Assembly (NCBI GenBank): GCA_964549335.1
Contig: CAZJUQ010000027.1
Coordinates: forward strand, 68,110-132,109
DNA: 64,000 nt
Reading direction: 5' to 3'
From: Sulfidibacterium sp964549335
GTDB taxonomy: Bacteria; Bacteroidota; Bacteroidia; Bacteroidales; F082
This document shows positions 18,001 to 27,323 of this stretch, one piece after another; positions within the stretch are counted from its first letter, which is position 1; each line of letters opens with the position of its first letter. The position numbers and the translations under genes were made by a program. Below the pieces are notes generated by a model that saw nothing but the letters and a program-made list of their open reading frames with translations, was not told where the DNA came from and ran no database searches.

Positions 18001-19302
18001 TCAGATACTCTTTTCAAAAAGAGCGGCAACCTTTCCCGCGATTATTTTTCTGGAATAATTATTTATGTTGTTGCAATTTAGGTTTACCTCTCCCCTGTTT
18101 TTGTATTGGTTATAAAAATCTACCAAAGCGCTCTTCACTTTGTTGTAGTTTTCGAATCCGGCAACAATACCGCAACCTGTTTCGTTTATTATTACCGCTG
18201 CATCGCCATCTTCGGGACCTATACATAAAACCGGTCGCCTTATTGCCAGATATTCGAAAAACTTTGTCGGTGTAATTCCTTTTGCATTGGGCGTGTTGTT
18301 GAGCGGCAGGTATAATACCTGAGCCTGCGCAGCTTTGTTTATTGCCGTTTGGTGGCCGGCAAACTTAATGTAGTTTACATTATTGTCAAGATTGTACTCC
18401 TTAACGATTTCCCTTACCGAATAGTCGGTTGCCCCTATCAATTCCATATGCAAGTCGTTGGCAAAGCCAGGTATTTCGTTTTTCAACTCTTTAAGTGCCC
18501 GCCAAAATATTTCGTGGTTTCTGTCTTTGTTCATTGAACCCAGATGGCAAAGAAGAAATTTGTCCGAAATATTGTTATTGTTCGTAATAAGGTAATCATC
18601 GGGGTCGAAACCGTTTGTTACAACATCAACTTTACGTCCCGATATTTTTTCCAAATCGGAAGCCAGTGTCCGGTTTACGGTAATGACTCCGCCGGCATTT
18701 TTGAGCACCTTTTTTTCGAGTTTTTTGTGTTTGTTGTCGGCAAACCGTGTAAGTTTAAGCTGATGATAAAAATCTATTCCTGTCCATGGGTCGCGAAAAT
18801 CGGCAATCCACGGAACAGATAGTTTTTTGCTTACCTTGAGGGCAATAAGATGCATGCTGTGCGGCGGACCCGTGGATACAATCAAATCGACGGGTTTTTT
18901 TTTAAGATAGGATGTAAGAAATTTAACCGAGGGTTTTATCCACAACATACGGGCATCGGGAATAAAAATATTTCCTCTTATCCAAACCGACAATTTTTCG
19001 GCAAAAGAATCGCTCTTTTTTTCAGACAGGAATCCCGTGCCAATCATTTCGCCCTTTTTTCGGCCGGTAATTTTTTTATATATTTCGAACGGTTCCTTTA
19101 TTTTGGTTTTAACGACGGTTAAATTTTCATGAATATCTTTTTGCAAAGAGTTGTCAATAATACCGCTTTCCGGATTTTCGGGAGTATATATAACGGGGTG
19201 CCAGCCGTATTCCGGCAGGTACTTACTCATTTTTAACCAGCGTTGCACTCCCGACCCCCCTGTCGGGGGCCAATAATATGTTATTATTAGTACCTTTTTC
19301 AA
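18001..19302 (-). CDS. Glycosyltransferase family 4
   Basis: A GT-B fold glycosyltransferase of 433 residues. The N-terminal acceptor domain opens with KVLIITYYWPPTGGSGVQRW, and IVSTGPPHSMHL and IADFRDPW are typical of this subgroup. The C-terminal donor domain includes LLCHLGSM and the EX7E-like stretch around FEYLAIRRPVLCIGPEDGD (about residues 365-383). It probably transfers a nucleotide-sugar residue in surface polysaccharide or glycoprotein synthesis at the cytosolic face. The YfhO membrane protein gene ends six bases upstream, so the two are co-transcribed. Donor and acceptor cannot be read from the sequence. A plain ATG start is used. Confidence 0.88.
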   Translation of the reverse strand: MKKVLIITYYWPPTGGSGVQRWLKMSKYLPEYGWHPVIYTPENPESGIIDNSLQKDIHENLTVVKTKIKEPFEIYKKITGRKKGEMIGTGFLSEKKSDSFAEKLSVWIRGNIFIPDARMLWIKPSVKFLTSYLKKKPVDLIVSTGPPHSMHLIALKVSKKLSVPWIADFRDPWTGIDFYHQLKLTRFADNKHKKLEKKVLKNAGGVITVNRTLASDLEKISGRKVDVVTNGFDPDDYLITNNNNISDKFLLCHLGSMNKDRNHEIFWRALKELKNEIPGFANDLHMELIGATDYSVREIVKEYNLDNNVNYIKFAGHQTAINKAAQAQVLYLPLNNTPNAKGITPTKFFEYLAIRRPVLCIGPEDGDAAVIINETGCGIVAGFENYNKVKSALVDFYNQYKNRGEVNLNCNNINNYSRKIIAGKVAALFEKSI

Positions 19303-19308
19303 CAGGGA

Positions 19309-21819
19309 TTAACTTTTTTGTTTTTCAACCTCTTTTATAGCTTTTTTATTTTTTTTAAAATCGAGATAAAAGGCTGCGGCAACAAAAAGCAAAAGAAGAA
19401 CGGAACTTATCAACGATATCTTTTCTCCTATTTTCCAAACCTTTGGTTCGAACTTAAATTCAACGGTATGTTTGCCTGCCGGCACAACCATTGCCCTAAG
19501 TATGTAATCGGCACGGAAATATGGCGATTCTTTTCCGTCGATAAAAGCTTTCCACCCCTTGTCGTAATATATTTCGGAAAATACTACCAGTTGATTTGCT
19601 TTTGAATTATAGTCGTAAACAAGGTGGTTGGGAGCATACGATTTTAATTTTATCGTTGCCGAAGCATCAACGGGGAATTTTTTGCCTTTAATCTGTACGG
19701 CAAATCTTTTATCCACGACGGCAACCTCTTTAAGGTCGTTTTTGCTTAGAGCCGCAATTTCGGCGTCGGCATTTTCCACTATTTTGTAATCGTGAACAAA
19801 CCAGGCGTTTCCGAATGCAAACCTGTTCAGTACCGGTTGTGCAGAGGGATTGTAAATAATATACTTTGTGTTTAGCATGTTAATTACTTGCTGTTTGCTC
19901 AAAACATCGTCGAGGGCACCCGGTGAGGGCCGGTTTCCGAAAACTTTTTTAACGGTTTCTATTTCGTTATATAAGTACTCATCAATCAAATCCTGGTACC
20001 TTTGTAATTTGGCGCCGTGATATCCTCCTATGGATTCGTGAAAATATGATGTACTTGCATCGTTAAATACATTTTTGGTAATATCGAGTACTCTGAAATC
20101 TGGTGATTTGTCTTTGAAAATGTATTCGTCGGCAATGGTTTTTTCAAAAGGACGTTCCATCTTTTTTGCGCGGACGAAATTGTCGTCATTGAGATATCTT
20201 CTGTTAACGAAGTTCAAATCAATAAAAATCAACAGGGCTATTCCGGCAATCAGCCATGGTTTTTTAACTTTTCCTTTTGCAAATAGATAGATAAGTGCCG
20301 CCGCAGCAACAATAAAGAGGAAACTGCGAATGGCATCGGCTTTAAAAATTGCAATGCGTGCCGTTTTTAAAGCATCGGTAAATGCTGTAATTTGAGCAGG
20401 GTCGTTGCTGCGTTTGAGCATATTGAACTGCTGTATTTCAAATTGGCTTAAAAAGTTGAAAAAAGTTTCGGGTGTAAGCCAAAAGATGAAAGCAATGCCT
20501 CCCGTTAAGCCGAACGATATTAAAAAGGCTTTTTGTTTTTGAAGTATAATAGCGGGATTTCTCAATATTTTGTCGAGGGCAAGAATGGCAATAACAGGTA
20601 TTGTAAGTTCTACAATGACCAATATCATAGATACCGCCCTGAATTTGTTGTAACCCGGAATGTTGTCGATAAAGAAATTTGTAAAATCCATAAAATTTTT
20701 ACCCCACGACAACATTATTGCCAGTATTGTGGCTGCAAGCAGAGCCCATTTAAGCCTGTCTTCCAAAATAAAAAGACCGAGGATAAAAAGAAAAACGACA
20801 ATTGCCCCCACGTAAACGGGACCTGCCGTTCCAGGCTGGTCGCCCCAATAGGCATTTTGTTGTCCGATGATTTTACGGTATTCGCGCGGAACTTTACTCA
20901 TGGCTTTCGGGTTAGCACTTAAATATCCCGAAGCGCCTCCTTTAACGTCGGGAATAAGTAACGACCAGGTTTCACCGATACCGTAACTCCATGCCGTAAT
21001 ATAGTCTTTGTCAAGCCCTCCCGATTTCACGGCTTTTTCTTTGGTAAGTTCGGGTTTGCCGCGCATGGTGTATTTACCGTACTCCCATGTTCCCCAAAGT
21101 CTTGTGGTGTCGGTACCGACGGCAAGCAAAGCGGCAATAATAAGTATTCCGGTAGCTTTCCAAAAGTTCATCATGGTTTTGCCGCGTATGTTTTCAATCA
21201 ATATGTAAATTCCGTAAACCAAAATCAGTATCAATAAATAATATGTTATTTGGAGATGACCCGCATTGATTTCAAGAGCCAGGGCAAGAGCAAAAAGGGC
21301 GGCACCTTTTAAATATTTTCCCCTGTAAGTCCAAATAATACCTGCCAAAACCGGAGCCATATAACCGATGGCATGAGCTTTGGAATTGTGCCCTGCGCCG
21401 AGAATTATAAAGAAATATGACGACAGGGCAAATGCAACGGCACCTATCATGCCAAGCCAAACATCAACACCGAGTACCAGCATCAAAACAAAAAATCCTA
21501 TAAAATACAAAAAGACCAAACCCGCCGGCGAGGGTAACCACAACTGTAAAACCTTGTCGATATTTTTTATCAGGTTTCCCGCATAGTGTACCGATATTTG
21601 CCATGCCGGCATTCCACCGAACATTGAGTTTGTCCATAACGGCTCTTCACCTGTCTTCGCCCTGAAATCGGTTATCTCTTTCGACATGCCTTTAAACATT
21701 GCGATGTCGTGCTGTTGCAAACGTTTTCCCTCGAAAAGAGGTGAAAAATACACCAATGTAATTGTCAAAAAAACAACTATCGCCGCTATGTATGGAATGA
21801 ATTTTTTTAAAGATTTCAT
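19309..21819 (-). CDS. YfhO family polytopic membrane protein
   Basis: An 836-residue membrane protein with about twelve or more transmembrane helices (first at 10-28, last near 800-822) and a large soluble C-terminal domain between residues about 540 and 790. Features such as YFSPLFEGKRLQQHDIAMFKG, LLIPDVKGGASGY and ILRAMVVPAGKHTVEFKF are typical of Bacteroidota YfhO proteins. The fold is of the GT-C type; Gram-positive YfhO and related proteins are implicated in glycosylating surface polymers with polyprenyl-phosphate sugars. The downstream GT4 gene, six bases away, supports a role in glycan assembly, but the substrate is unknown. The DUF4834 gene ends nine bases upstream. Confidence 0.85.
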   Translation of the reverse strand: MKSLKKFIPYIAAIVVFLTITLVYFSPLFEGKRLQQHDIAMFKGMSKEITDFRAKTGEEPLWTNSMFGGMPAWQISVHYAGNLIKNIDKVLQLWLPSPAGLVFLYFIGFFVLMLVLGVDVWLGMIGAVAFALSSYFFIILGAGHNSKAHAIGYMAPVLAGIIWTYRGKYLKGAALFALALALEINAGHLQITYYLLILILVYGIYILIENIRGKTMMNFWKATGILIIAALLAVGTDTTRLWGTWEYGKYTMRGKPELTKEKAVKSGGLDKDYITAWSYGIGETWSLLIPDVKGGASGYLSANPKAMSKVPREYRKIIGQQNAYWGDQPGTAGPVYVGAIVVFLFILGLFILEDRLKWALLAATILAIMLSWGKNFMDFTNFFIDNIPGYNKFRAVSMILVIVELTIPVIAILALDKILRNPAIILQKQKAFLISFGLTGGIAFIFWLTPETFFNFLSQFEIQQFNMLKRSNDPAQITAFTDALKTARIAIFKADAIRSFLFIVAAAALIYLFAKGKVKKPWLIAGIALLIFIDLNFVNRRYLNDDNFVRAKKMERPFEKTIADEYIFKDKSPDFRVLDITKNVFNDASTSYFHESIGGYHGAKLQRYQDLIDEYLYNEIETVKKVFGNRPSPGALDDVLSKQQVINMLNTKYIIYNPSAQPVLNRFAFGNAWFVHDYKIVENADAEIAALSKNDLKEVAVVDKRFAVQIKGKKFPVDASATIKLKSYAPNHLVYDYNSKANQLVVFSEIYYDKGWKAFIDGKESPYFRADYILRAMVVPAGKHTVEFKFEPKVWKIGEKISLISSVLLLLFVAAAFYLDFKKNKKAIKEVEKQKS

Positions 21820-21828
21820 ATCTCTTTT

Positions 21829-22098
21829 TTATTCGTTTTCATCAATTTCTTCAAAGTCGATATACTCACCAAAATCCTTATTGTCGGATTTAGGGCTTTT
21901 TGACGAGCCCTTTTTTACGCTTATTTCGCCCTCTTTTTTGCTCTTATTTTCGTAGCCGTGGTGCATTGCATCCATAAAGTTATTGCTCTGTTTTTCAAAA
22001 TAACGCATAATTATCCACGGCAAAAAATAACGAAAAAACAGTTTTCCTCCATAGTAAATCAACAGGACGGTTAAAATAAAAATCAAAAACTCCTTCAT
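21829..22098 (-). CDS. DUF4834 family small membrane protein
   Basis: An 89-residue protein with one N-terminal transmembrane helix (about 3-20), a second amphipathic stretch (FRYFLPWIIMRYFEKQ) and a charged, low-complexity Lys/Glu/Ser tail ending in acidic residues. This layout matches DUF4834, a family seen almost only in Bacteroidota and without known function. It begins the run DUF4834-yfhO-GT4 on the minus strand and overlaps nothing. It may assist the downstream YfhO protein, but that is only context. The gap to rpmH upstream is 170 bases. Confidence 0.75.
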   Translation of the reverse strand: MKEFLIFILTVLLIYYGGKLFFRYFLPWIIMRYFEKQSNNFMDAMHHGYENKSKKEGEISVKKGSSKSPKSDNKDFGEYIDFEEIDENE

Positions 22099-22268
22099 TC
22101 GAAAAATTTAACCGTGCGAATTTATTGTTTTTTTGTCATATGCACCATATAAAAACGGGTAAATAATTACAGCTGACTAAAAGTGTTGCCCATATACATA
22201 AAAAGGAGGCATGAAACCCATACCTCCCCAATATTTTCAGGCAATACGAAACGGATAAATCCGTAAAA

Positions 22269-22421
22269 TTATTTGCGTTCGTCGGAAACGGTTAATTTCT
22301 TTCTTCCTTTTGCCCTTCTTCTTTTGAGAACTTTACGTCCGTTAACAGTGGACATTCTTTCACGAAATCCGTGTTTATTCTTTCTCTTTCTTACCGATGG
22401 TTGAAAAGTTCGTTTTGTCAT
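22269..22421 (-). CDS. rpmH: 50S ribosomal protein L34
   Basis: A 50-residue, very basic protein read directly on the minus strand: it begins MTKRTFQPSVRKRKNKHGF and continues with RMSTVNGRKVLKRRRAKGRKKL, the unmistakable L34 pattern. The stop codon is at 22269-22271. L34 is part of the large ribosomal subunit. In many bacteria rpmH sits beside rnpA and dnaA; here neither is present, which is common in Bacteroidota. A good phylum-type promoter lies just upstream (22444-22473). It is followed by DUF4834 after 170 bases, so whether they share a transcript is unclear. Confidence 0.97.
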   Translation of the reverse strand: MTKRTFQPSVRKRKNKHGFRERMSTVNGRKVLKRRRAKGRKKLTVSDERK

Positions 22422-22443
22422 CTCTATTATTTTTTATGGGGTG

Positions 22444-22473
22444 CAAAAATAACCATAATGTTAATAGAAACAA
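22444..22473 (-). promoter_or_regulatory. Promoter of rpmH (Bacteroidota sigma-70 type)
   Basis: On the minus strand a -7 element TATTTTTG (22451 to 22444) matches TAnnTTTG exactly, with TTG at 22473-22471 as the -33 element and a 19-base spacer. It lies 23 bases before the rpmH start codon, leaving a short leader. This is one of the best-formed promoters in the window. Confidence 0.6.
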
Positions 22474-22656
22474 GAAATGGAGTAATTTTTTTTATTAACA
22501 CATAGCATTTTATAAAATATTGTAAATCGTATCAGGGAAATCAATGTTTTTATACGGAAATACCGGTTAATTTCGGTAAAAACCGGATAGCACGTAATTT
22601 TTACTGGTTTTTTATTGGATAGCGAAACCGGATAAGGTTATCCGTTATCACTTAAT

Positions 22657-22696
22657 AAAAAGAGGCTGTTCAACAGATTATGAACAGCCTCTTTTT
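22657..22696 (-). terminator. Rho-independent, possibly bidirectional terminator after pepD
   Basis: A perfect 16-base inverted repeat (arms 22657-22672 and 22681-22696, core GAGGCTGTTCA, 8-base loop) begins with five A and ends with five T, so it has a T-tract on either strand. It lies 21 bases past the pepD stop on the minus strand and fits a terminator for that gene. Toward rpmH it leaves roughly 180 bases of AT-rich DNA with no further gene. Confidence 0.85.
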
Positions 22697-22717
22697 CGTA
22701 AAAAAATATTCTATCAA

Positions 22718-24178
22718 CTATTTTTCAGGAACATTCTTCAGGGTTTCCACCAGAAAATCCCAGAATTTTTGTACGGTATTTATATTTACCTTTTCATCGG
22801 GTGAGTGAGGCGAACGGATGGTAGGACCGAATGATATCATATCCCAATTGGTATAAACCGACCCGAGGAGACCGCACTCCAAACCGGCATGAATAACTTT
22901 AACTTCAGGTACTTTTCCGAATTTATTGTTGTAAATCTCTTTCATCTCTTTTAATATCGGCGAATCGGGATTTGGTTTCCAGCCGGGATAATCGCCTGAG
23001 CTTTCGGCTTTGAAACCGGCATTTTCGAATGCCGCGCGCACATCGGCTGCAAGTTTGTCTTTACCCTCGTCAACCAGGCTGCGTTGCAATGTAGCAATTT
23101 CTATTATGCCGTTTTCCGATTTCACAATGGCAAGGTTGGTAGATGTTTCAACAATTCCCTCGACCTCTTTACTCATTGCAATTACACCGTTAGGACAATC
23201 GGCAACAGCCTTGAACATAGCATTTTGCGATTCTTCGTCAATAACTTTTGCCGGCATTGCAGTCTCTTCAATGCTAACCTCTACACCGGCATCCGTATCT
23301 TTGAACTCATCTTTAACGAGGGCATCGAATTCTTCTGCAAATTTTACGAACAGCTCTTTTTTATCCGAAGGAACAACAACGGTAGCAAACGCTTCGCGCG
23401 GTATGGCATTACGCAGATTGCCGCCACTTATTTCGGCAACACGCAACCCGTATTTTGCCGCTGCAGTGGTAAGCAAAGCGTTCATGATTTTGTTTGCATT
23501 ACCGCGACCCAAATGTATGTCGAGCCCCGAATGTCCCCCTTTAAGTCCTTTTACACTCACTTTAAAAGCAACCGTATCTGCGGGTACCTCCTCTTCTTTA
23601 TATTCACGTTGACCGTTGGTATTAACACCACCGGCACAACCTATGTATAATTCACCTTCATCTTCCGAGTCCATATTTAAAAGAATATCGCCGTCGAGCA
23701 GTCCCGGTTTCAGATTTTCGGCACCTGTCATACCCGTCTCTTCGTCAATGGTAAATAGAGCTTCAACAGGACCGTGTACCAACTCTTTCGATTCGAGTAC
23801 CGCCATGGCTGCGGCAACCCCCATGCCGTTGTCGGCACCAAGTGTTGTTCCGCGAGCGGTAACCCATTCTCCGTCGATATATGCATCGATGGGGTCTTTT
23901 TCAAAATCGTGGTCGGTATCGGCATTTTTCTGGGGTACCATGTCAAGGTGACCTTGTAGAATTACACCTTTGCGGTTTTCCATACCCTCTGTGGCGGGTT
24001 TTTTTATGATTACATTGCCAACCTCGTCAACAATGGTTTCCAGACCAAGGTCTTCACCGAATTTCTTCATAAATTCGATTACTTTGCCCTCTTTTTTCGA
24101 GGGGCGGGGTATTTGTGTAAGGCTGTAAAAATGTTTCCACAAAGCCTTAGGTTCCAATTCCAATATCTCTTTACTCAT
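22718..24178 (-). CDS. pepD: Aminoacyl-histidine dipeptidase (Xaa-His dipeptidase)
   Basis: A cytosolic M20-family di-zinc peptidase of 486 residues that splits Xaa-His and other dipeptides. The first metal site is in LQGHLDMVPQK (H-x-D, about residues 76-80), with the bridging aspartate in TLGADNGMGVA and the general-base glutamates in TIDEETGMTGA. The dimerization (lid) domain contains KGLKGGHSGLDIHLGRGNA. The C-terminal metal histidine is in IRSPHSPDEKVNI. The MFS carrier gene lies 27 bases upstream on the same strand, suggesting paired peptide uptake and hydrolysis. A strong terminator follows the gene. Confidence 0.94.
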   Translation of the reverse strand: MSKEILELEPKALWKHFYSLTQIPRPSKKEGKVIEFMKKFGEDLGLETIVDEVGNVIIKKPATEGMENRKGVILQGHLDMVPQKNADTDHDFEKDPIDAYIDGEWVTARGTTLGADNGMGVAAAMAVLESKELVHGPVEALFTIDEETGMTGAENLKPGLLDGDILLNMDSEDEGELYIGCAGGVNTNGQREYKEEEVPADTVAFKVSVKGLKGGHSGLDIHLGRGNANKIMNALLTTAAAKYGLRVAEISGGNLRNAIPREAFATVVVPSDKKELFVKFAEEFDALVKDEFKDTDAGVEVSIEETAMPAKVIDEESQNAMFKAVADCPNGVIAMSKEVEGIVETSTNLAIVKSENGIIEIATLQRSLVDEGKDKLAADVRAAFENAGFKAESSGDYPGWKPNPDSPILKEMKEIYNNKFGKVPEVKVIHAGLECGLLGSVYTNWDMISFGPTIRSPHSPDEKVNINTVQKFWDFLVETLKNVPEK

Positions 24179-24205
24179 CTCTCTGTATTTTTTTTAATGT
24201 TACTA

Positions 24206-25894
24206 TTATTTCTCAATGTTAGGCAATTCCAAGCCGTAACCTTTCTTTTTGTCCTCTATTTTAAGCAAAAACCCGAACAATACCGATGATATGGACAGTC
24301 CGAGGAAAATAAGCATATCGTAAAAATAGTCGTACCTGAGATTTAGTTTTTCTTTAACCACAACGTCGTAAACTTGGTCTTTTGCTTTTTTAATCACCAC
24401 TTTGGCGGCTTCCTTTTTATCTTCCGGCAGTTCCACGTTTTTCAAACCGTTTATTACCGAAGTATAAATTTCGTTTTCAACGGTCCTGGTATTGATATTT
24501 TCCTCTTCAAGAGGTATATAATCGGAATACTGAACTATTGAATCAACAGCGCCCCCTGTTGCCTTTTCCAAAATCTTGTCCATCTCCTTTTGGGTAAAAT
24601 CCTGAGTGGTGAATGTTTCGGCAAATGCTCTTTCGATGCCTGCCTTAACGAGTTTTTTGTTTGGTGACACGTCGGGATTGGTATTGTTGAGTACCATACC
24701 GAGAATAAGGGGTACGAACAGAAGTCCTATGTTTTGAATCCAGAAAATAACGGCATAGGCGGTACCCAGTTGTTTTTCAGGAATAATTTTAGGAACCGAA
24801 GGCCACATTGCCGAAGGCACCAATGAAAAGCCTATACCCAAAATAACGACCATAACGGCGGCAATCCACCAAACATTTAAAAAGGGAATGGCAAGTATTC
24901 CGTGTACCAAAACCAGAATAAACGAACCGATAATCATTATGGTTGCACCTTTTCCGTATTTGTCGTAAATACCACCGAAAAGAGGGGTCAGGAACATGGT
25001 TCCAAAAGGCAACAATCCCGGAATTGTACCTGCCAAAAGCGGGTCAACACTGTATTTGTTAATCATCAGGTCGGTTGCGTAAAATAGAAACGGAAATACC
25101 GCGGAATAGAACAATACACACAAAATGGCAATATACCAAAAGCCGAGATTTGTAATGATATATCGAATATCGCTGATTTTAAATTCATCTTCGGGGTTGG
25201 TAACCTGTTCTTCCACGCCTTCCGATTTATCGAGTCTGATGTCAAGCACCGAAAAGGCAATAAAGGAAATAACACCAATAAGCATTACAATAAGAGCAAA
25301 GAGTATGGGAGCCGTAACCGTAAAGTTTTTGGCAAGAGGCAGTGAAATAACAAGGGCGAGCATGGTTCCCAACCGGGCTATTGACATCTGCATACCCATG
25401 GCAAGAGCCATCTCTTTACCTTTAAACCAGCGAACCACTGCTTTGGAAATGGTAATACCTATCGCTTCGGTACCCACGCCGAAAATTGCAAATCCCAACG
25501 ACGACCAAAGAACCTGGGTTTTCATTGGTCCCAACAACGGAATGTTAACGACTGAGCCTTCGGGGAAGTGGTGCGAAACCGCCCAATAATTCAAAGCGGT
25601 ACCGAGAAACATTACCAGAGTGGCACCAAGACCCGTTTTGCGTACTCCCAATTTGTCAAGGATAAAGCCGCTTATAATAAGCATAAAGAGGAATACGTTA
25701 AACCAGGCATATGCCGAAGTATATGTTCCGAAATCCTCACTGTTCCAACCCAACACACTTTCCAGTTGAGGTTTTATTGCAGACAAGGCATAATTGAAGT
25801 AATATGCTCCGAAAATTGCAAGTGAGGCTAACACAAGAGCCGTCCACCGTGCACCCGTCGATTCTCTCAACGATTTTTTAACTGCTTCTGTCAT
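24206..25894 (-). CDS. MFS transporter with large loop before last helix
   Basis: A 562-residue major facilitator carrier. Eleven hydrophobic helices lie between residues 15 and about 405, including the loop 2-3 motif GFILDKLGVRKTG and a second-half equivalent GGIYDKYGKGA. Then comes a hydrophilic segment of about 120 residues (about 410-530, rich in Lys and Glu), and a final helix (about 532-552). Such insertions are uncommon in MFS proteins. The gene is followed after 27 bases by pepD, so a di- or oligopeptide substrate is plausible; resemblance to the eukaryotic dipeptide carrier MFSD1 is suggested only by the general pattern. The substrate is otherwise unknown. Confidence 0.85.
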   Translation of the reverse strand: MTEAVKKSLRESTGARWTALVLASLAIFGAYYFNYALSAIKPQLESVLGWNSEDFGTYTSAYAWFNVFLFMLIISGFILDKLGVRKTGLGATLVMFLGTALNYWAVSHHFPEGSVVNIPLLGPMKTQVLWSSLGFAIFGVGTEAIGITISKAVVRWFKGKEMALAMGMQMSIARLGTMLALVISLPLAKNFTVTAPILFALIVMLIGVISFIAFSVLDIRLDKSEGVEEQVTNPEDEFKISDIRYIITNLGFWYIAILCVLFYSAVFPFLFYATDLMINKYSVDPLLAGTIPGLLPFGTMFLTPLFGGIYDKYGKGATIMIIGSFILVLVHGILAIPFLNVWWIAAVMVVILGIGFSLVPSAMWPSVPKIIPEKQLGTAYAVIFWIQNIGLLFVPLILGMVLNNTNPDVSPNKKLVKAGIERAFAETFTTQDFTQKEMDKILEKATGGAVDSIVQYSDYIPLEEENINTRTVENEIYTSVINGLKNVELPEDKKEAAKVVIKKAKDQVYDVVVKEKLNLRYDYFYDMLIFLGLSISSVLFGFLLKIEDKKKGYGLELPNIEK

Positions 25895-26008
25895 AATTAA
25901 ATATTTTATTTGTAAATAATTTTAACTTTTAAAACGGGCGAAAATAAGAATTTATTTTCTGTTATTCTAAAACCAAATCTAATTTGTAATAAAAATAAAG
26001 AACTTAAT

Positions 26009-26641
26009 TTACCTGAAAACATGAACAATCTGTTTTGACTCAAAATACTTTTCATTGAAGATATTGCTCAAAGGGTAAGTTTTAACTTTAACTCTTTTTA
26101 TACCTTTTACCCTCCGTATTTCGTCGTCTATACCGGTTCCTTTCAGATACAATATGCCGTTTTGCAAATTGTTAAACGATTTTGAGTGTATATTATAAAG
26201 TGTCCACCTTGTAAATTTTTCCAAATCGGTAACGGCACGGCTCACAACGAAATCGAAACTTCTATCCACCTGTTCCATTCTTATCTGTTGCGTCTCCACA
26301 TTTTGGAGTTTTAATTCTTTTACCACTTCGTTTACCACTTTAACCTTTTTTCCTATTGAATCAACAAGAAAAAATTTTACATCGGGAAACATTATCGCCA
26401 AAGGTATTCCGGGGAAGCCCCCGCCGGTACCTGCATCCATTATTTCGGTAAAATCTTTGAATTTGACAACTTTTGCAACGGATAAAGAGTGTAATACGTG
26501 ATGTATGCAAAAGTTATCCATATCCTTGCGCGAAATGACATTTATTCTTTCATTCCAGTATTTGTATATTTCAGGCAACAGCGAAAACATTTCAATTTGA
26601 GCATTTGTCAACCCCGGGAAATATTTTACTATTTCGTTCAT
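26009..26641 (-). CDS. rsmG: 16S rRNA (guanine-527-N7)-methyltransferase
   Basis: A SAM-dependent rRNA methyltransferase of 210 residues acting on G527 of 16S rRNA. The GidB signature is clear: a helical N-terminus with WNERINVISRKD, then HHVLHSLS, the SAM-binding loop MDAGTGGGFPGIPLAI (about residues 67-82), VDSIGKKV, and DFVVSRAVTDL. Length is standard. The gene lies 16 bases after the potassium-channel gene on the same strand, so it may be at the end of the nhaC-channel transcript. It is separated from the MFS gene by 114 bases of AT-rich DNA. Confidence 0.95.
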   Translation of the reverse strand: MNEIVKYFPGLTNAQIEMFSLLPEIYKYWNERINVISRKDMDNFCIHHVLHSLSVAKVVKFKDFTEIMDAGTGGGFPGIPLAIMFPDVKFFLVDSIGKKVKVVNEVVKELKLQNVETQQIRMEQVDRSFDFVVSRAVTDLEKFTRWTLYNIHSKSFNNLQNGILYLKGTGIDDEIRRVKGIKRVKVKTYPLSNIFNEKYFESKQIVHVFR

Positions 26642-26657
26642 ATTTTTGCATTAATGG

Positions 26658-27323
26658 TTATTCTTCGTTGTTTTCCAACCCGCCTATATATTTTCCCACC
26701 AGCATGGCAATTATCATAGTAAGATACAACTGTCCGGTAACACTTAGCATAATGGCGAAACTTCGCGCCAAAGGATGTACCGGTGATATGTCGCCGTAGC
26801 CGAGAGTTGTAAGCGTAACAAAACTGTAATAAATAAAATCGAAAGCAGCCATATTACCGTCAACGGGACGTGTAAACGAGGCCGGGTCGATATTATACAC
26901 GAATTTGAACAGTACCGAACCTATTATTCCGAGCAAAAAGAAGATGTTAATGGCTTCGATAAAAACCAACGGGGTTACCTTTGCGCTTCGCGAGATACGT
27001 TTTATTAAATTAACTATTGCCGAAATGAAAAAGAGAATGGTAATGACACCTGAAATCTGTCCCAGGATTTTCCGGTCGTAAAATTGCGCCAACCACAAAA
27101 TAAGGATTGTTACCACCACAAAGTAAGTGTAAAAATTCCCTTTCCCTTTTATCGAAAATACCGTCAGAATAAATATTATACTAAGCACAACTCCGTACAG
27201 GTACGACAATGTTTCGCCGTGAAAGAATATTGCAAGAAAGAAAATATATACAATATTCAAAGAGAATAGGATAAGGTTGAAAACCAGTTTTTTCTTTTCG
27301 TTGTTAACAGCTATTTTTCCCAT
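26658..27323 (-). CDS. Two-pore-helix type potassium channel
   Basis: A 221-residue membrane protein with the K+ selectivity filter TTLGYGDISP (about residues 170-179). Four hydrophobic segments precede (about 13-33, 38-55, 62-80, 90-107), then a helix (about 118-140), the pore helix with DFIYYSFVTLTTLGYGD, and the last inner helix (about 188-212). It lacks the cytosolic RCK/TrkA domain found in many prokaryotic channels. The start overlaps the end of nhaC by 13 bases, so the two are co-expressed and probably act together in K+/Na+ balance. The number of helices before the pore is greater than in simple KcsA-type channels. Confidence 0.85.
   Translation of the reverse strand: MGKIAVNNEKKKLVFNLILFSLNIVYIFFLAIFFHGETLSYLYGVVLSIIFILTVFSIKGKGNFYTYFVVVTILILWLAQFYDRKILGQISGVITILFFISAIVNLIKRISRSAKVTPLVFIEAINIFFLLGIIGSVLFKFVYNIDPASFTRPVDGNMAAFDFIYYSFVTLTTLGYGDISPVHPLARSFAIMLSVTGQLYLTMIIAMLVGKYIGGLENNEE

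Noticed and set aside
23010..23612. Plus-strand open frame of 200 codons
   Set aside because: Antisense to the clearly coding pepD gene; serine- and alanine-rich composition is typical of a mirror frame.
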